From positions 39,728,780 through 39,792,779 of the forward strand of contig JAAONU010000001.1 of assembly GCA_012932295.1 (NCBI GenBank): a stretch of DNA of 64,000 nucleotides, given 5' to 3'. Positions 47,901-53,600 of the stretch are shown piece by piece. Each line of letters starts with the position of its first letter. Position 1 is the first letter of the stretch. The stretch comes from Cyclina sinensis (Eukaryota; Mollusca; Bivalvia; Venerida; Veneridae). The notes under the pieces were generated by a model that had not been told where the DNA came from, searched no databases, and saw nothing but the letters and a program-made list of their open reading frames with translations. A program made the position numbers and the translations under genes.

Positions 47901-49829
47901 GGGTATATAGTGAAAAAATCAACAAAGGGCCATAATTCTGTTAAATATGGTCACAGCAAAAATTCCTTCCTTTACTACCATCTACACATTAAAGCTGTTC
48001 ATCCCTGGAAGTTTAAGCAAAATCTGACATCCGGTTTAAGAGGAGTTGCGTTCACAAAATTTCTATATGGTATATAGTGAAAAAATCAACAAAGGGCCAT
48101 AATTCTGTTAAATTTGGTCGCAGCAAAAATTCCTTCCTTTACTTCCATCTACACATTAAGGTTGTTCATCCCTAGAAGTTTAAGCAAAATCTGCCATCCG
48201 GTTTAAGAGGAGTTGCGTTCACAAAATTTCTATATGGTATATAGTGAAAAAATCAACAAAGGGCCATAATTCTGTTAAATTTGGTCGCAGCAAAAATTCC
48301 TTCCATTACTACCATCTACACATTAAGGTTGTTCATCCCTGGCAGTTTAAGCAAAATCTGTCATCCGGTTTAAGAGGAGTTGCGTTCACAAAATTTCTAC
48401 CTTTTATATAGTGAAAAAATCAACAAAGGGCCATAATTCTGTTAAATTTGGTCGCAGCAAAAATTCCTTCCTTTACTACCATCTACACATTAAGGTTGTT
48501 CATCCCTGGAAGTTTAAGCAAAATCTGCCATCTGGTTTAAGAGGAGTTGCGTTCACAAGATTTCGGGACGTACGGACAGACGTACGGATGGACGGACAGA
48601 CGTACGGACGGACGGACAAGTGCAACGCTACATGCTCCCCACTTTGTGGGGGCATAAAAAACCCTTCATATGATGGGCAATGATTATCCTGCTATCAGTT
48701 GGAATTCGTTTCTAGGGAACTGCCAGCAAATGCAGTCCATAAAAAAATTTCTAAAGGCTTCCCAAAACAAACAGAAGCTACCTTATCATGAAGGTCTTTG
48801 GCCCTTTTTACTCTGCTGCCATCAGAAACAGGTTTTCCATTGGTCTCTGTGGGTGCTTTTGCTGGAGTCTGTGGTTGTGAGTACTTGCCAAGTGGGATAA
48901 TCGAAAGTGACACACGTTTAGAATAACTGCCAAGGTATGGCCTTAAGTCATTGGCTGAATACACAGGGTTTCCATTCACTCCCACTATCACATCACCTAC
49001 AGCAACAGAATGAAAATACAACTATAAAGTAATGAATCTGCATGTCCTTATTTTGCGCTCATATCATGCAGGATTTATGAGGTAGTTTTCTTTTTGCATG
49101 GCTGTTTAGCACATATATATAAATGATAATTTCCAAAAATTCTTTTATCTATTTTAACATTGTCTTCTTACTAACTTCATTTTAAATCAGGGTTTTTTTT
49201 TACTATCATTTGCTTTTATATTTATCTGGCCAGTATAAGGGGTCAAATTTCAGTAGCAGAAAAATGAAACACAGTTACTGCCATAATGCAGAAAAAAACC
49301 CTCTCCATGCTGCACAAGTAGTTACTAACATCATTCTGATACATAGCATATTGGCTAATCCCAATCCATGAAATTGAAATATTCTTTTTAAGAAAATGGT
49401 TAAATCTGCAATTCATCTTTAAGTAAACAAACTATATGGTAAAGTTTTACCTGGTCTAATGCCAACAACATGTGAAGGTCCATTGTTCTCCACTGTCCAG
49501 ACATATACAGGCTTACTATCACTGACCACCATTCCAAGACCAACAGACTTGTTCCCCACAACATCCACATGCAGAATCCTTGACACCACACCAAGTGTTG
49601 GGGGCTGAGTTCGACTGTGCTTTGCCAAGGTTTTCAACGCTTCTGCTGACATGTTTGTGACATCCTGATCATCCAGCTCAAGTATCTGGTCACCACACTG
49701 AAGTCCTGAATTATAAGCTATACTTCCTCTTTCAACATGTAAAACAAAGCATGGTCTTTGTCCTATGATTTCAAAGCCATAGTCCTTCGGCCACTTCAGC
49801 GTTCTTAGTGGCATTTTGGAAAAGGTCAT
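81..49829 (-). CDS. GRID2IP: Delphilin-like formin, 28 exons, 3' end beyond window
   Basis: Formins of this class bundle and elongate actin through FH1-FH2 and use PDZ/HHD modules as submembrane scaffolds; vertebrate delphilin binds the glutamate receptor delta-2 tail. Coding exons, in transcript order: 49829-49451, 48996-48782, 34310-33970, 32340-32200, 29879-29724, 29115-29027, 28645-28515, 28082-28012, 27464-27316, 26733-26704, 26266-26125, 25715-25558, 25145-25105, 24625-24550, 23495-23388, 22741-22265, 20018-19830, 19404-19277, 18801-18720, 15143-15084, 14839-14712, 14105-14037, 9873-9787, 9444-9376, 6252-6166, 2892-2763, 1670-1618, 326-81. All have AG/GT borders and matching phases, giving 1344 codons without a stop. 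Start chosen: first ATG after the acceptor at 49835, with an in-frame TAG just upstream in the intron. The last ~30-60 residues lie left of the window. Identification rests on domain content and order; the function in a mollusc is inferred. Confidence 0.85.
4094..5958 (+). mobile_element. Helentron-like (HINE) element, 145-bp tandem repeats, copy 1
   Basis: 5' end: hairpin GGGCCATGATGGCCC at 4100-4114 followed by CTCACCTGAG (4122-4131). Core: about 11 copies of a 145-bp unit (landmark GGGCTC at 4295, 4440, 4585, 4730 and onward to ~5745, spacing exactly 145 in most copies). Then GGACGGACG at ~5887. 3' end: hairpin 5923-5954, arms AGCTCAC and GTGAGCT outside, CTGTCAC and GTGACAG inside, loop TAC. 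No ORF of its own; the open frames are the repeat read through. It lies in the intron between FH2 exons 6252-6166 and 2892-2763. Confidence 0.7.
6303..6365 (+). repeat. tRNA-derived SINE fragment
   Basis: GGTTGGTTGGCAGAGTGTCA is A-box-like and ATTGGTTCAAAGAG B-box-like, at tRNA-like spacing. Acceptor arms are not complementary. Confidence 0.3.
7279..7374. repeat. Foldback inverted repeat next to HINE element
   Basis: Left arm ATACAGGATTTATTTTCATC then GAGTGGTATGAAAA; right arm TTTTCATACCACGAG then ATGAAAATAAATCCCGTAT. About 34-base arms with few mismatches and a ~28-base centre. It ends seven bases before the element at 7381. Confidence 0.65.
7381..8900 (+). mobile_element. Helentron-like (HINE) element, 145-bp tandem repeats, divergent subfamily
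   Basis: 5' hairpin GGGCCAAGATGGCCC at 7390-7404 then GCTCACCTGAG. About nine copies of a 144-148-bp unit (landmark GTGACCTAG at 7681, 7829, 7974, 8119, 8264, 8408 and on), alignable with the unit of copy 1 in the segment CCTAGTTTTTGACCCCAGAT but different in the rest. CAGACAGACGACAGAC simple repeat at ~8832. 3' hairpin 8865-8895: AGCTCACC/GGTGAGCT outer arms, CTGAGC/GCTCAG inner arms, loop ATTC. Confidence 0.68.
10715..11375. repeat. 26-bp minisatellite
   Basis: About 20-25 degenerate copies of a ~26-base unit with core TAAATGTATGTAACAGTCAA and variants in which ATGTATGTAACAG is replaced by TTTATCAAAG. It degenerates gradually to the right. Lies in the intron between exons 14105-14037 and 9873-9787. 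Confidence 0.7.
11513..11702. repeat. Long foldback palindrome
   Basis: Left arm runs CTACAGCTG... GGCCTCATAGGTGCACTTAA ...CTCCACATATGCT; the right arm is its inverse, AGCATATGTGGAG ...TTAAGTGTACCTATGTGGCC ...CTACAGCCG. Arms are about 80-90 bases with scattered mismatches around a ~13-base spacer (near 11608). The segment AAGTGCACCTATGAGGCC is repeated once more just right of the palindrome (11705-11722), next to the Helentron-like element that starts at 11731. Confidence 0.72.
11731..13586 (+). mobile_element. Helentron-like (HINE) element, 145-bp tandem repeats, copy 2
   Basis: Same family as 4094-5958. Hairpin GGGCCATGATGGCCC 11738-11752, about 11 repeat units (GGGCTC landmark at 11935, 12080, 12225, 12370, every 145 bases), short GACGACGAAC remnant of the simple repeat, and 3' hairpin 13551-13582 with the CTGTCAC/GTGACAG stem. 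Lies in the intron between exons 14105-14037 and 9873-9787. Confidence 0.7.
15314..15528. mobile_element. TTAACCCT miniature transposon, copy A
   Basis: Ends TTAACCCT and AGGGTTAA; contains CAGACTGCACGGATGTGCAG near the right end. The same architecture and internal motifs occur inverted at 58220-58409. Lies in the intron between FH2 exons 18801-18720 and 15143-15084. Confidence 0.6.
15871..17788 (+). mobile_element. Helentron-like (HINE) element with ~317-bp compound repeats
   Basis: 5' hairpin GGGCCATGATGGCCC 15880-15894 and GCTCACCTGA. The core alternates two GC-rich blocks (landmarks AAGGGCCCCC at 16311, 16631 and 16945, about 317 apart, plus a shortened copy at 17085; GGGGCGTGGCC between them). 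GGACGGACG at 17722. 3' hairpin 17753-17784: AGCTCACC and GGTGAGCT arms with TGTCAC/GTGACA inside and loop TCT. The ends match copy 1 but the core is unrelated, so the core has been replaced between shared termini. Confidence 0.66.
19033..19086. repeat. Direct duplication of ~27 bp
   Basis: TATATCTTCAGAGCAAAACT and TATATCTTCACAGCAAAACT, each followed by CTCTA, stand head to tail with one substitution. A recent small tandem duplication in the intron between exons 19404-19277 and 18801-18720. Confidence 0.6.
19277..20018 (-). CDS. GRID2IP: Exons 17-18: FH1 region and start of FH2
   Basis: Exons 20018-19830 and 19404-19277. Exon 17 begins with a helix-prone stretch (FNRHALTALRQLDAAVAAEV) and ends with a run of nine prolines. 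Exon 18 continues VAPPPPAPPVPG. FH1 is thus only about 25 residues with two short proline tracts, the type that binds profilin-actin; this is short compared with diaphanous formins but usual for delphilin. Exon 18 then opens FH2 with MNVKRINWEKLDQQGVENTV, matching the conserved K-R-x-x-W-x-K-L entry segment (lasso). Donor CAG/gtacac is phase 0. Confidence 0.88.
21224..22065 (+). mobile_element. Decayed Helentron-like element related to 15871-17788
   Basis: Starts ACAAGAGGGCCATGATAGC (hairpin damaged), contains three copies of a ~150-bp unit with landmarks CTATATAAGCCTATGTAAA and TTTGAACAAACTTGGTAGA, and ends in hairpin 22026-22060: AGCTCACC outer arm with one substitution in the partner (GGTTAGCT), inner arms TTGAGCAC and GTGCTCAG, loop TTT. 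The partly broken 5' hairpin and outer arm suggest an older insertion. Confidence 0.6.
22265..25145 (-). CDS. GRID2IP: Exons 13-16: disordered linker before FH1
   Basis: Exons 25145-25105, 24625-24550, 23495-23388 and 22741-22265. The first two encode short polar stretches (SSAQKKTASKHPH, SSDEEHDLMLRTGDRKIH). The third has a likely helix, LDLSIIKELAETRRAVQEVK. The fourth, 477 nt, is the longest exon of the gene: DHYKYVTVIPIERQLQEH, then a Ser/Asn/Glu-rich region with phosphorylation-prone clusters such as FVHSSSEEDGVK and GTESDQESESQK, ending in a basic helix AQLLASKFAKMGG. The antisense of this exon is open too, but has no splice logic. No known domain is seen; as a linker it would set the distance between the scaffold modules and the actin-polymerising end. 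Confidence 0.78.
23277..23350 (-). repeat. tRNA-derived SINE head (tRNA-like, probably not functional)
   Basis: On the minus strand GTCTGGCTAGCTCAGTTGG gives an A box, TTGGATTGTCAATCC an anticodon arm with GTC in the loop, and GGTTCAAATCC a B box. D and anticodon stems pair, but the T stem has mismatches and the acceptor arms pair only as CTGGC/GCCAG with displaced register. The head resembles the tRNA-Lys type seen in many SINEs. Confidence 0.5.
23885..23955 (-). repeat. tRNA-derived SINE fragment
   Basis: The minus strand has GGCTCAGTAGTGAGAGTG (A-box-like) and GAGTTCAAATCCCATTCTGG (B-box-like) at tRNA-like spacing. No cloverleaf closes fully. Confidence 0.4.
24130..24215 (+). repeat. tRNA-derived SINE fragment
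   Basis: The plus strand has GGACAGTGTCTGGTGAACAG and, about 30 bases on, GGTTCAAATCCCACCAGGC, a good B box. It is the third tRNA-like fragment within 1 kb. Confidence 0.35.
25558..26733 (-). CDS. GRID2IP: Exons 10-12: third harmonin-homology domain (HHD-3)
   Basis: Exons 26733-26704, 26266-26125 and 25715-25558. The first is a 30-nt microexon (ECMEKLELDR). The second has a Ser-rich lead (MSRWGSGKSSVKISS) and then QQQVEYLLTSRERSMLKKAL. The third gives NVDNLIEDLDAILDTPSKRT and LWMYIIPLLTQMHQDVVRQR. It aligns with HHD-2 without gaps through LLTS-ERS, KKA, the Asn-Val start of helix 2 and LDTPSK-TLWM, and the intron interrupts both domains at the same place and phase. This points to a tandem exon duplication. 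Vertebrate L-delphilin has one HHD here. Confidence 0.84.
27316..28082 (-). CDS. GRID2IP: Exons 8-9: second harmonin-homology domain (HHD-2)
   Basis: Exons 28082-28012 and 27464-27316. Sequence AEFLLTSKERSRVKKAWIEY then NVVELFESVSAVLDTPSKKT and LWMFLLARLSTPHQQYCINQ, ending near ISLPRNILL. This is the helical-bundle HHD fold: charged first helix, hydrophobic second helix, DTPSK turn, and a third helix. The exon break falls between the first and second helix in phase 2. HHDs bind short helical peptides of cytoskeletal partners in harmonin and whirlin. The next HHD is clearly related to this one at both sequence and exon level. Confidence 0.83.
28515..28645 (-). CDS. GRID2IP: Exon 7: Ser-rich linker
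   Basis: This exon links PDZ-3 to the second HHD. It encodes FPYSSGAQGSNSSVSSTSSH followed by AESDWTTQDNKLIVDKEGRT and YLER, so it is mostly low-complexity Ser/Gly with a short acidic-basic end. The acceptor is ctctgcacag and the donor AGA/gtatgt, in phases 1 and 0. The frame stays open for another 41 codons past the donor into the intron, so an intron-retained form with a different tail is formally possible. I prefer the spliced form because the next exon joins in frame and starts the HHD directly. Confidence 0.7.
29027..29879 (-). CDS. GRID2IP: Exons 5-6: third PDZ domain
   Basis: Exons 29879-29724 and 29115-29027. The domain starts VLQIVRENNSFGFVV (carboxylate-binding loop SFGF), continues with SNPAYIETVDANGAAEKAGL and QPGDFIIKLNGIDV, and ends with SHAHLVHLLQDSG and PILEVLRCEQEE. 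The second helix begins with His (HAHLVHLL), the residue that in class I PDZ domains selects Ser/Thr at ligand position -2; this class assignment is inferred. The position after HHD-1 matches PDZ2 of L-delphilin. The acceptor of exon 5 has a run of 12 pyrimidines ending tttttttag. Splice phases 2-2 and 2-1 are consistent with both neighbours. Confidence 0.88.
32200..34310 (-). CDS. GRID2IP: Exons 3-4: first harmonin-homology domain (HHD-1)
   Basis: Exons 34310-33970 and 32340-32200. The domain runs from about DDYEKKMAVVGVLKQYAEDR through LARALSVILRTSHQRRLLRQ to FIPPRQRIRFDDIT, the typical ending of harmonin-N-like domains in whirlin, PDZD7 and L-delphilin repeat 1. The first exon has two readings. 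If acceptor acaag/AACAGG is used, it joins the previous exon in phase 0 with no stop. Otherwise ATG 34304 is a start codon: it has A at -3 and G at +4, and an in-frame TAA lies a few codons upstream. The acceptor has a poor pyrimidine tract, which keeps the second reading open. The exon 4 tail is a basic linker rich in Gln, Lys and Pro. Confidence 0.85.
32880..32926 (+). repeat. A47 homopolymer
   Basis: An uninterrupted run of about 47 adenines in the intron between exons 34310-33970 and 32340-32200. No retrotransposon body is recognisable to its left, so it may be a processed-insertion tail or slippage expansion. Length may be affected by sequencing. Confidence 0.8.
41339..41840. mobile_element. 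Miniature inverted-repeat element, 502 bp, TTAA-flanked
   Basis: Left end TTTAAAGGGATATACAGGCA and right end the inverse, TGCCTGTGTATCCCTTTAAA, 21 of 22 bases complementary. TTAA occurs at both outer edges, so a TTAA target site is possible. Inside is a G7-T-G17 tract (41472-41496) and a CpG-containing segment. No coding capacity. Superfamily not assigned. Confidence 0.7.
41472..41496 (+). repeat. G7-T-G17 tract
   Basis: A run of 24 guanines interrupted by one thymine, inside the 41339-41840 element. It could form G-quadruplex DNA. Confidence 0.75.
41950..42600 (+). mobile_element. Divergent tandem-repeat element with 3' AGCTC-type hairpin
   Basis: Units carry GTTATGGGCCTTGATGG-like landmarks at 42107, 42272 and 42413, spacing 165 and 141, and phrases such as CCTGAAGACATGTG. 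The right end is AATAGCTCAGACTGCTGAGC near 42577-42596, a hairpin with CTCAG/CTGAG arms and ACTG loop, in the same position as in the other families. No clear 5' hairpin, so this is an eroded copy. Confidence 0.45.
42683..43407. mobile_element. Non-autonomous hAT-type DNA transposon, 725 bp
   Basis: Ends CAGGGCTC and GAGCCCTG (8-bp perfect terminal inverted repeats) flanked by a perfect 8-bp target duplication ATTTACTA at 42675-42682 and 43408-43415. Subterminal copies of CGGACCGATT / AATCGGTCC lie near both ends. 8-bp duplications and CAGGG-type termini are characteristic of hAT elements. No transposase ORF. The internal part is noticeably richer in CpG and GC than flanking DNA. Confidence 0.85.
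44920..45225. repeat. ~58-bp tandem repeat, about five copies
   Basis: Units share TCTACAAACAT (44948, 45008, 45062, 45120, 45176 approximately) and TTATGTTTGACTCAT. Directly right, CAGGGGCGAATCCAGGATTT at ~45221 looks like one terminus of a hAT element, but no matching right end was found. Confidence 0.5.
46650..46880. repeat. Interspersed repeat shared with 62860-63000
   Basis: The minus strand reads CTTCAAACTTCACAGGTACA, GATGAGCTCTACCCGCCATA, CCCACTTAGAGGTCAG and TGGGCATGGCGTTCATTCAA. The plus strand at 62860-63000 has the same series of phrases in the same order. On the plus strand the right end CGCTCCCTCCAGGGGCATAA resembles the 3' end of the 47723-48660 element, so it is probably a degenerate relative. 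The long minus-strand ORF here is the repeat read through. Confidence 0.55.
47723..48660 (+). mobile_element. Helentron-like element, 167-bp tandem repeats
   Basis: 5' hairpin GTGTCCATAGGACAC at 47729-47743, then ATGCCCCCAC 47746-47755. Four units of exactly 167 bases (TGAAAAAATC at 47911, 48078, 48245, 48412). Then an ACGTACGGACGGAC-type simple repeat 48565-48620, and the 3' hairpin 48632-48655 with GCTCCCCAC/GTGGGGGC arms and loop TTT, ending GTGGGGGCAT, the inverse of the 5' ATGCCCCCAC. Lies directly next to PDZ exon 48996-48782. Confidence 0.68.
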
Positions 49830-49835
49830 TATGAT
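48782..49835 (-). CDS. GRID2IP: Exons 1-2 (coding): tandem PDZ-a and PDZ-b of delphilin-like gene
   Basis: Exon 49835-49451 carries six noncoding bases and then the start codon; its donor CCAG/gtaaaa joins the acceptor ctgtag at 48996 in phase 1, recreating the PDZ string GIRPGDVIVGVNGNPV. PDZ-a is about residues 6-85: KWPKDYGFEI forms the ligand loop, then CFVLHVERGSIAYNSGLQCG and DQILELDDQDV. This reads like vertebrate delphilin PDZ1. PDZ-b is about residues 90-175 with loop VGLGMVV. A linker of about 23 residues rich in Pro, Thr and Lys ends at DLHDK, where the exon stops in phase 0 (AAG/gtagct). The second exon's ORF runs past this donor into intron sequence. Upstream of 49835 lies a good acceptor (ttgtttttctgctag), so a 5' untranslated exon must lie farther right. 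Confidence 0.82.
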
Positions 49836-50633
49836 CTAGCAGAAAAACAAAAGACACAAAGTATTATATATATCCTACACTGCTAAAGCCTGCAGTTTAA
49901 GCCCACAGTTTAAATCTATTATTTAACACTTGGTATCAAAATGCATTACTCAAAGACCTAAAGTAACATTTTAAGTTTTTTTTCAATTATTTTATTATCT
50001 ATTTATAAAATAACAAATCCATCACTACACATAAAACTGTCACACAATAGAAAACGTTTCATGTCTGATACACATCACGGGTATATCATAATTACAATAC
50101 AACAAATATAACAAAATGAAACTGTATCCAGTCAGACACTGTCTTGAAGATACCAACTGTTTACTTTGATCTTATCCTGTAACCATAGTCATAAATGTTA
50201 TTATCGCTCACAACATGCGGCAGCATTCTATAATACACTCAGTCCAATATTGAGTAAGTCAGTGATTCTTATAAATTATTCAAAGAATCAACAAAAGATT
50301 TTCTAAAATGTATTGAAATCGTTTGTTAATTCAGGTTTTCTTTTCCTGTGCGTCACCTGATGTAAAATCAATCGATTCAATAAATAACTTTAACAGAAGG
50401 AAGATTTTCGGCTTCAAGCATTTAGTTAAGGCATGAATTGCAGTAAATTCAACTGACATTTCGCGGGAAATCTATTGATCTTCTCACGTGACAATCATAT
50501 GGGACATAAAATAGACTGGTGCCCATTGGAAGAAAATACTTAAACCAGTCTGCATACTCCAAGATGGAGGATATCCAAGGTAAACAAACGGCATTTTCGA
50601 AGTAAAGGTGCTTATTTTAAAGCCCACTTAACG
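49836..50633. promoter_or_regulatory. Shared upstream region between two divergent genes
   Basis: The two start codons face away from each other across 804 bases. The right half is CpG-richer than its surroundings and carries candidate sites: TTTCGCGGGAAA at 50459-50470, a palindrome containing E2F-type half-sites on both strands; TCACGTGA at 50484-50491, an E-box of the USF/MiT type; an inverted CCAAT box (attgg) at 50525-50529; and AAGATGG at 50561-50567, similar to YY1 sites near start sites. A 13-codon upstream ORF runs 50564-50605 before the plus-strand start. A first untranslated exon of the minus gene must also lie here or nearby; CAG/gtgacg on the minus strand near 50350 is one candidate donor. 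No TATA box is obvious. Confidence 0.5.
50564..50605 (+). promoter_or_regulatory. Upstream ORF (13 codons) before LRR gene start
   Basis: ATG at 50564 in the context aagATGG (A at -3, G at +4) opens MEDIQGKQTAFSK and stops at TAA 50603-50605, 28 bases before the main ATG. If the transcript starts upstream of it, it could reduce initiation at 50634. The string CAAG/gtaaac inside it could instead be a donor of an alternative first exon, though its phase does not fit exon 2. Confidence 0.4.
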
Positions 50634-53600
50634 ATGGAAGGACGCGTAAAAACGAGACAGCCTGGAGCAATTCCAAATTCATTTGGCAGACAAGTCGGTG
50701 TGCTACCTATCAGTGACGGAACAAAATTAAGAAGAGGAAAGGGGTAAGACGCACCTGTTTATTTTTGTGTCACATATTTACGCGTCACTTTTTAGCTAAT
50801 TCATTTCTAATTACATTGACGCATTATTCCCTTTTATAGGGATTTTAGTAAAACATACTTGCATATTTGCGAAATGAGTGTTTATGAATTTGTACAATTT
50901 ACTTTATCTTGATGTTTCTTTTCTTCAGAAAAAGTTAGATATGAAGAGTTGGAATTGTTCAGATTAAACTGATCTTTGAAAATTTAAATAAAGGCAAAAT
51001 TAATGTCATTATTTTGCCTCTGAAGTAGTCTCAATAACAAGTTTCCGCTCCTTCAGTCTTCAACTACTGAATTTGAGATCTGTATTAGTACAAACTTGTG
51101 CTGCTGCTTTCATCACTTCCAAATTCATGATTATGATAAATTCAACAAACAGATCAATTTAGTGTCATCAAGAAAATTATGTCAGAGTTTGATGTCTTAA
51201 ACTAATAAACGTTTTCATTAAATACATGATGTTTTCTGCTTTGCCTGAATGGCCATAAAGTGTTGTCTTTGAAAAAAATGCGAGTTAAGTCATAGAGGTT
51301 CCTGAAACATGGATATGGATCACAACTATGTTGCATGAAACATGGCATGACATCCATGGTTGAAAGTGATTAATAAGAATATTTTATAACCATTGTTTAT
51401 TCCTCTATTAGTTTACTTTGTGATAGTTAGTGTGATAAAATATATACAAAACTACAAAACACAAAAGTAATTTCAAAACAATCTATCATGTGAACATGTA
51501 AAACTCGACCAAATTGTTGATAATCTCAGGACACAGCCCATAAAATGATAACTTTACAGAGAGCAAATACCAGTTGGCGGAACAGACATATCTCCTGATG
51601 CATATCAGTCTTACCAGAAACGGCCACCTTCAGGCTCATCTGGTCAAAGAGGTCAATCTTCAGCAAATAAGGCAACACACAATACAGTGTCAAGCAGAAA
51701 CAGGAGAATTCATAGTGAAAATGATTTAGAATCAATGAAATCAGATACGCCTCTTTCAACAGGAGCAGACAGGTAAGTTGGCATTTAAGTTGACTGTTAT
51801 AAAGTGTTCATTTCATAAAATAAACAAAACTTGTTTTCATTTAATGAAATAAACAAATGTTTTAGTCATGTAATAACATTGTAAAAAACTAAAGATGCAT
51901 CTGGTTTTTTCATAAATTAGGTTTACCTATTTTGCAAGAATTTTATGTGCAGTGTAACAACAAACTTGAAGTTAACAAAAACTGTTGTTGTCATAAACTA
52001 AATACTTTAATAAAAAGCCAATTGAAATACTCCTGTTTTGTTAGGATTTCAAGTTTGTATGATTCATAATGTGCATAGTAGTTTGGTCTGGCAATGAGTT
52101 ATGTTTCTCACAATCTGATGGTAGTCTTTCAGAGAAATTCAGTAAAAGTTCTTCTGTTTATTTTGTCATCATTGTTTTACTGAAATTTTTTTCTGCAATT
52201 ATTGTATATGATTAATAAATATTATATAAGACATAAGTACATCTATGTAATTTTACTTACAGTAAAAAAATACCAGTTACTTATATGTTTTTACCTACCT
52301 GGTGGTAGTGGGCATAAAGGGAACTTTAGATTGCAAGATTTTTATGGGCATGATGAAATCACTACCCTGCAACTAGATTCAGCTGGATTTTCTTTCCTTG
52401 TTCCTGGAGCAGCTCTGACCTCACAGGACTTGTATATATTATTGATCAGAACATTGCTCCAGGGCTTGGACTTTGATAACAGATGAGATTTGCATTTTAT
52501 CTAAATCTGAGTATGACTGCAGTCCTCGTGGTGGGGCAAACATTAGTAGGTGTGTTTCGTTTTTGAACAAATTAAAAGGGAATACAAAATTTTCAGTAGC
52601 TGCAAGGACCAGACTTAACACTTTGATTTCCCATTTTCTGAAAACTTTTTCTATTCCTGTTATATTTACCTTTTAGAAGATCTCAAAGTTCACGAAATGT
52701 CACTTTGTCATCAAGAGGTCAGAGTTCAAAGGTAACATCAAACTCATTAAAGAAGTCACCTGGTAGTTCTTATTCAGTTTCAAGTCAGAATGGAGCAGTA
52801 AATTTGGACCAGTATGAATATCAGACAACAAATGCAAGGTGGGTGGTCATTATATTTTTACACAGAATTAGCTTCTAAAGCTGAGTTAAGGCCTCAAGTG
52901 TAGAGTGGAGAAGAACTTCTTTATATTAAACATCATAATACAGGTCTTTTCACAAAATATAGCAACAACTGATTGGTCTCAGACATTCAAAACACTGCTC
53001 TTATTTTGCAAATGGGGAAATTATCAAATATTTGAGTGTTACCTTATGCCACGGATATGCCACTGATAGGTTTAAGATGTCATTCTGATGTGTCTCTTTC
53101 AACTAATAGATCATATATGACTAACACATTCTAAAGATTTATTAATGTCTTACTTGTAGATCTGCAAACTCTTCAAGAGCACCAAGTTCAAGAACATCCA
53201 CAGCAAGTTCAAGGTCAGAAGTTACAAGGACCTCTCCAGCAACTTCTAACGGTGAGAAAACGGAAATGCACATTGTTTTCTGTCTTATTGCAGAATTCTG
53301 ATGTTTTTATCTCTTTCTAATTTTTAGCGAATGATACTGGTAAAAATTTTATTCTTGCCAGTTTATTCAGTCAGTATATTTATCGCAGGTCAGAGTTTGC
53401 CACCAACAGCAGTTGATATCAGAAAACCTCCGAAAAATAGAACTGTTAAAAATTGTCAAGGGTGTTATAACCATACATATATTGGTACAATCTTGATGAT
53501 AAAATTAAACAGTATTTATTTAAAACTTATTTGTGTGAAAAAGTTTCTAAATGCAAGATGATGATAATTCTTAAAATACATCAGATATTGTTCCAGGTGA

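Larger units (their letters stand above)
34311..48781. other. 14.5 kb intron with possible internal transcript start
   Basis: Between the DHLDK-ending PDZ exon (minus strand) and the first HHD exon I find no further exon with both splice sites, matching phase and recognisable protein. The region holds instead: plain AT-rich sequence at 34.3-40.1 kb, a cysteine-rich minus ORF at 40125-40511 (see findings), a miniature inverted-repeat element at 41339-41840, a tandem-repeat element at 41950-42600, a hAT-type element at 42683-43407, a ~58-bp tandem repeat at 44920-45225, a repeat fragment at 46650-46880 and a 167-bp tandem-repeat element at 47723-48660. 43.4-44.9 kb and 45.3-46.6 kb show nothing I can name. 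Confidence 0.6.

Noticed and set aside
48411..48683. ORF with repeated TDVRMDGQ-like residues
   Set aside because: It is the end of a 167-bp tandem repeat plus the ACGGACGGAC simple repeat read through.
50459..50470. TTTCGCGGGAAA as proof of cell-cycle control
   Set aside because: A single short motif match; kept only as a candidate site in the promoter entry.
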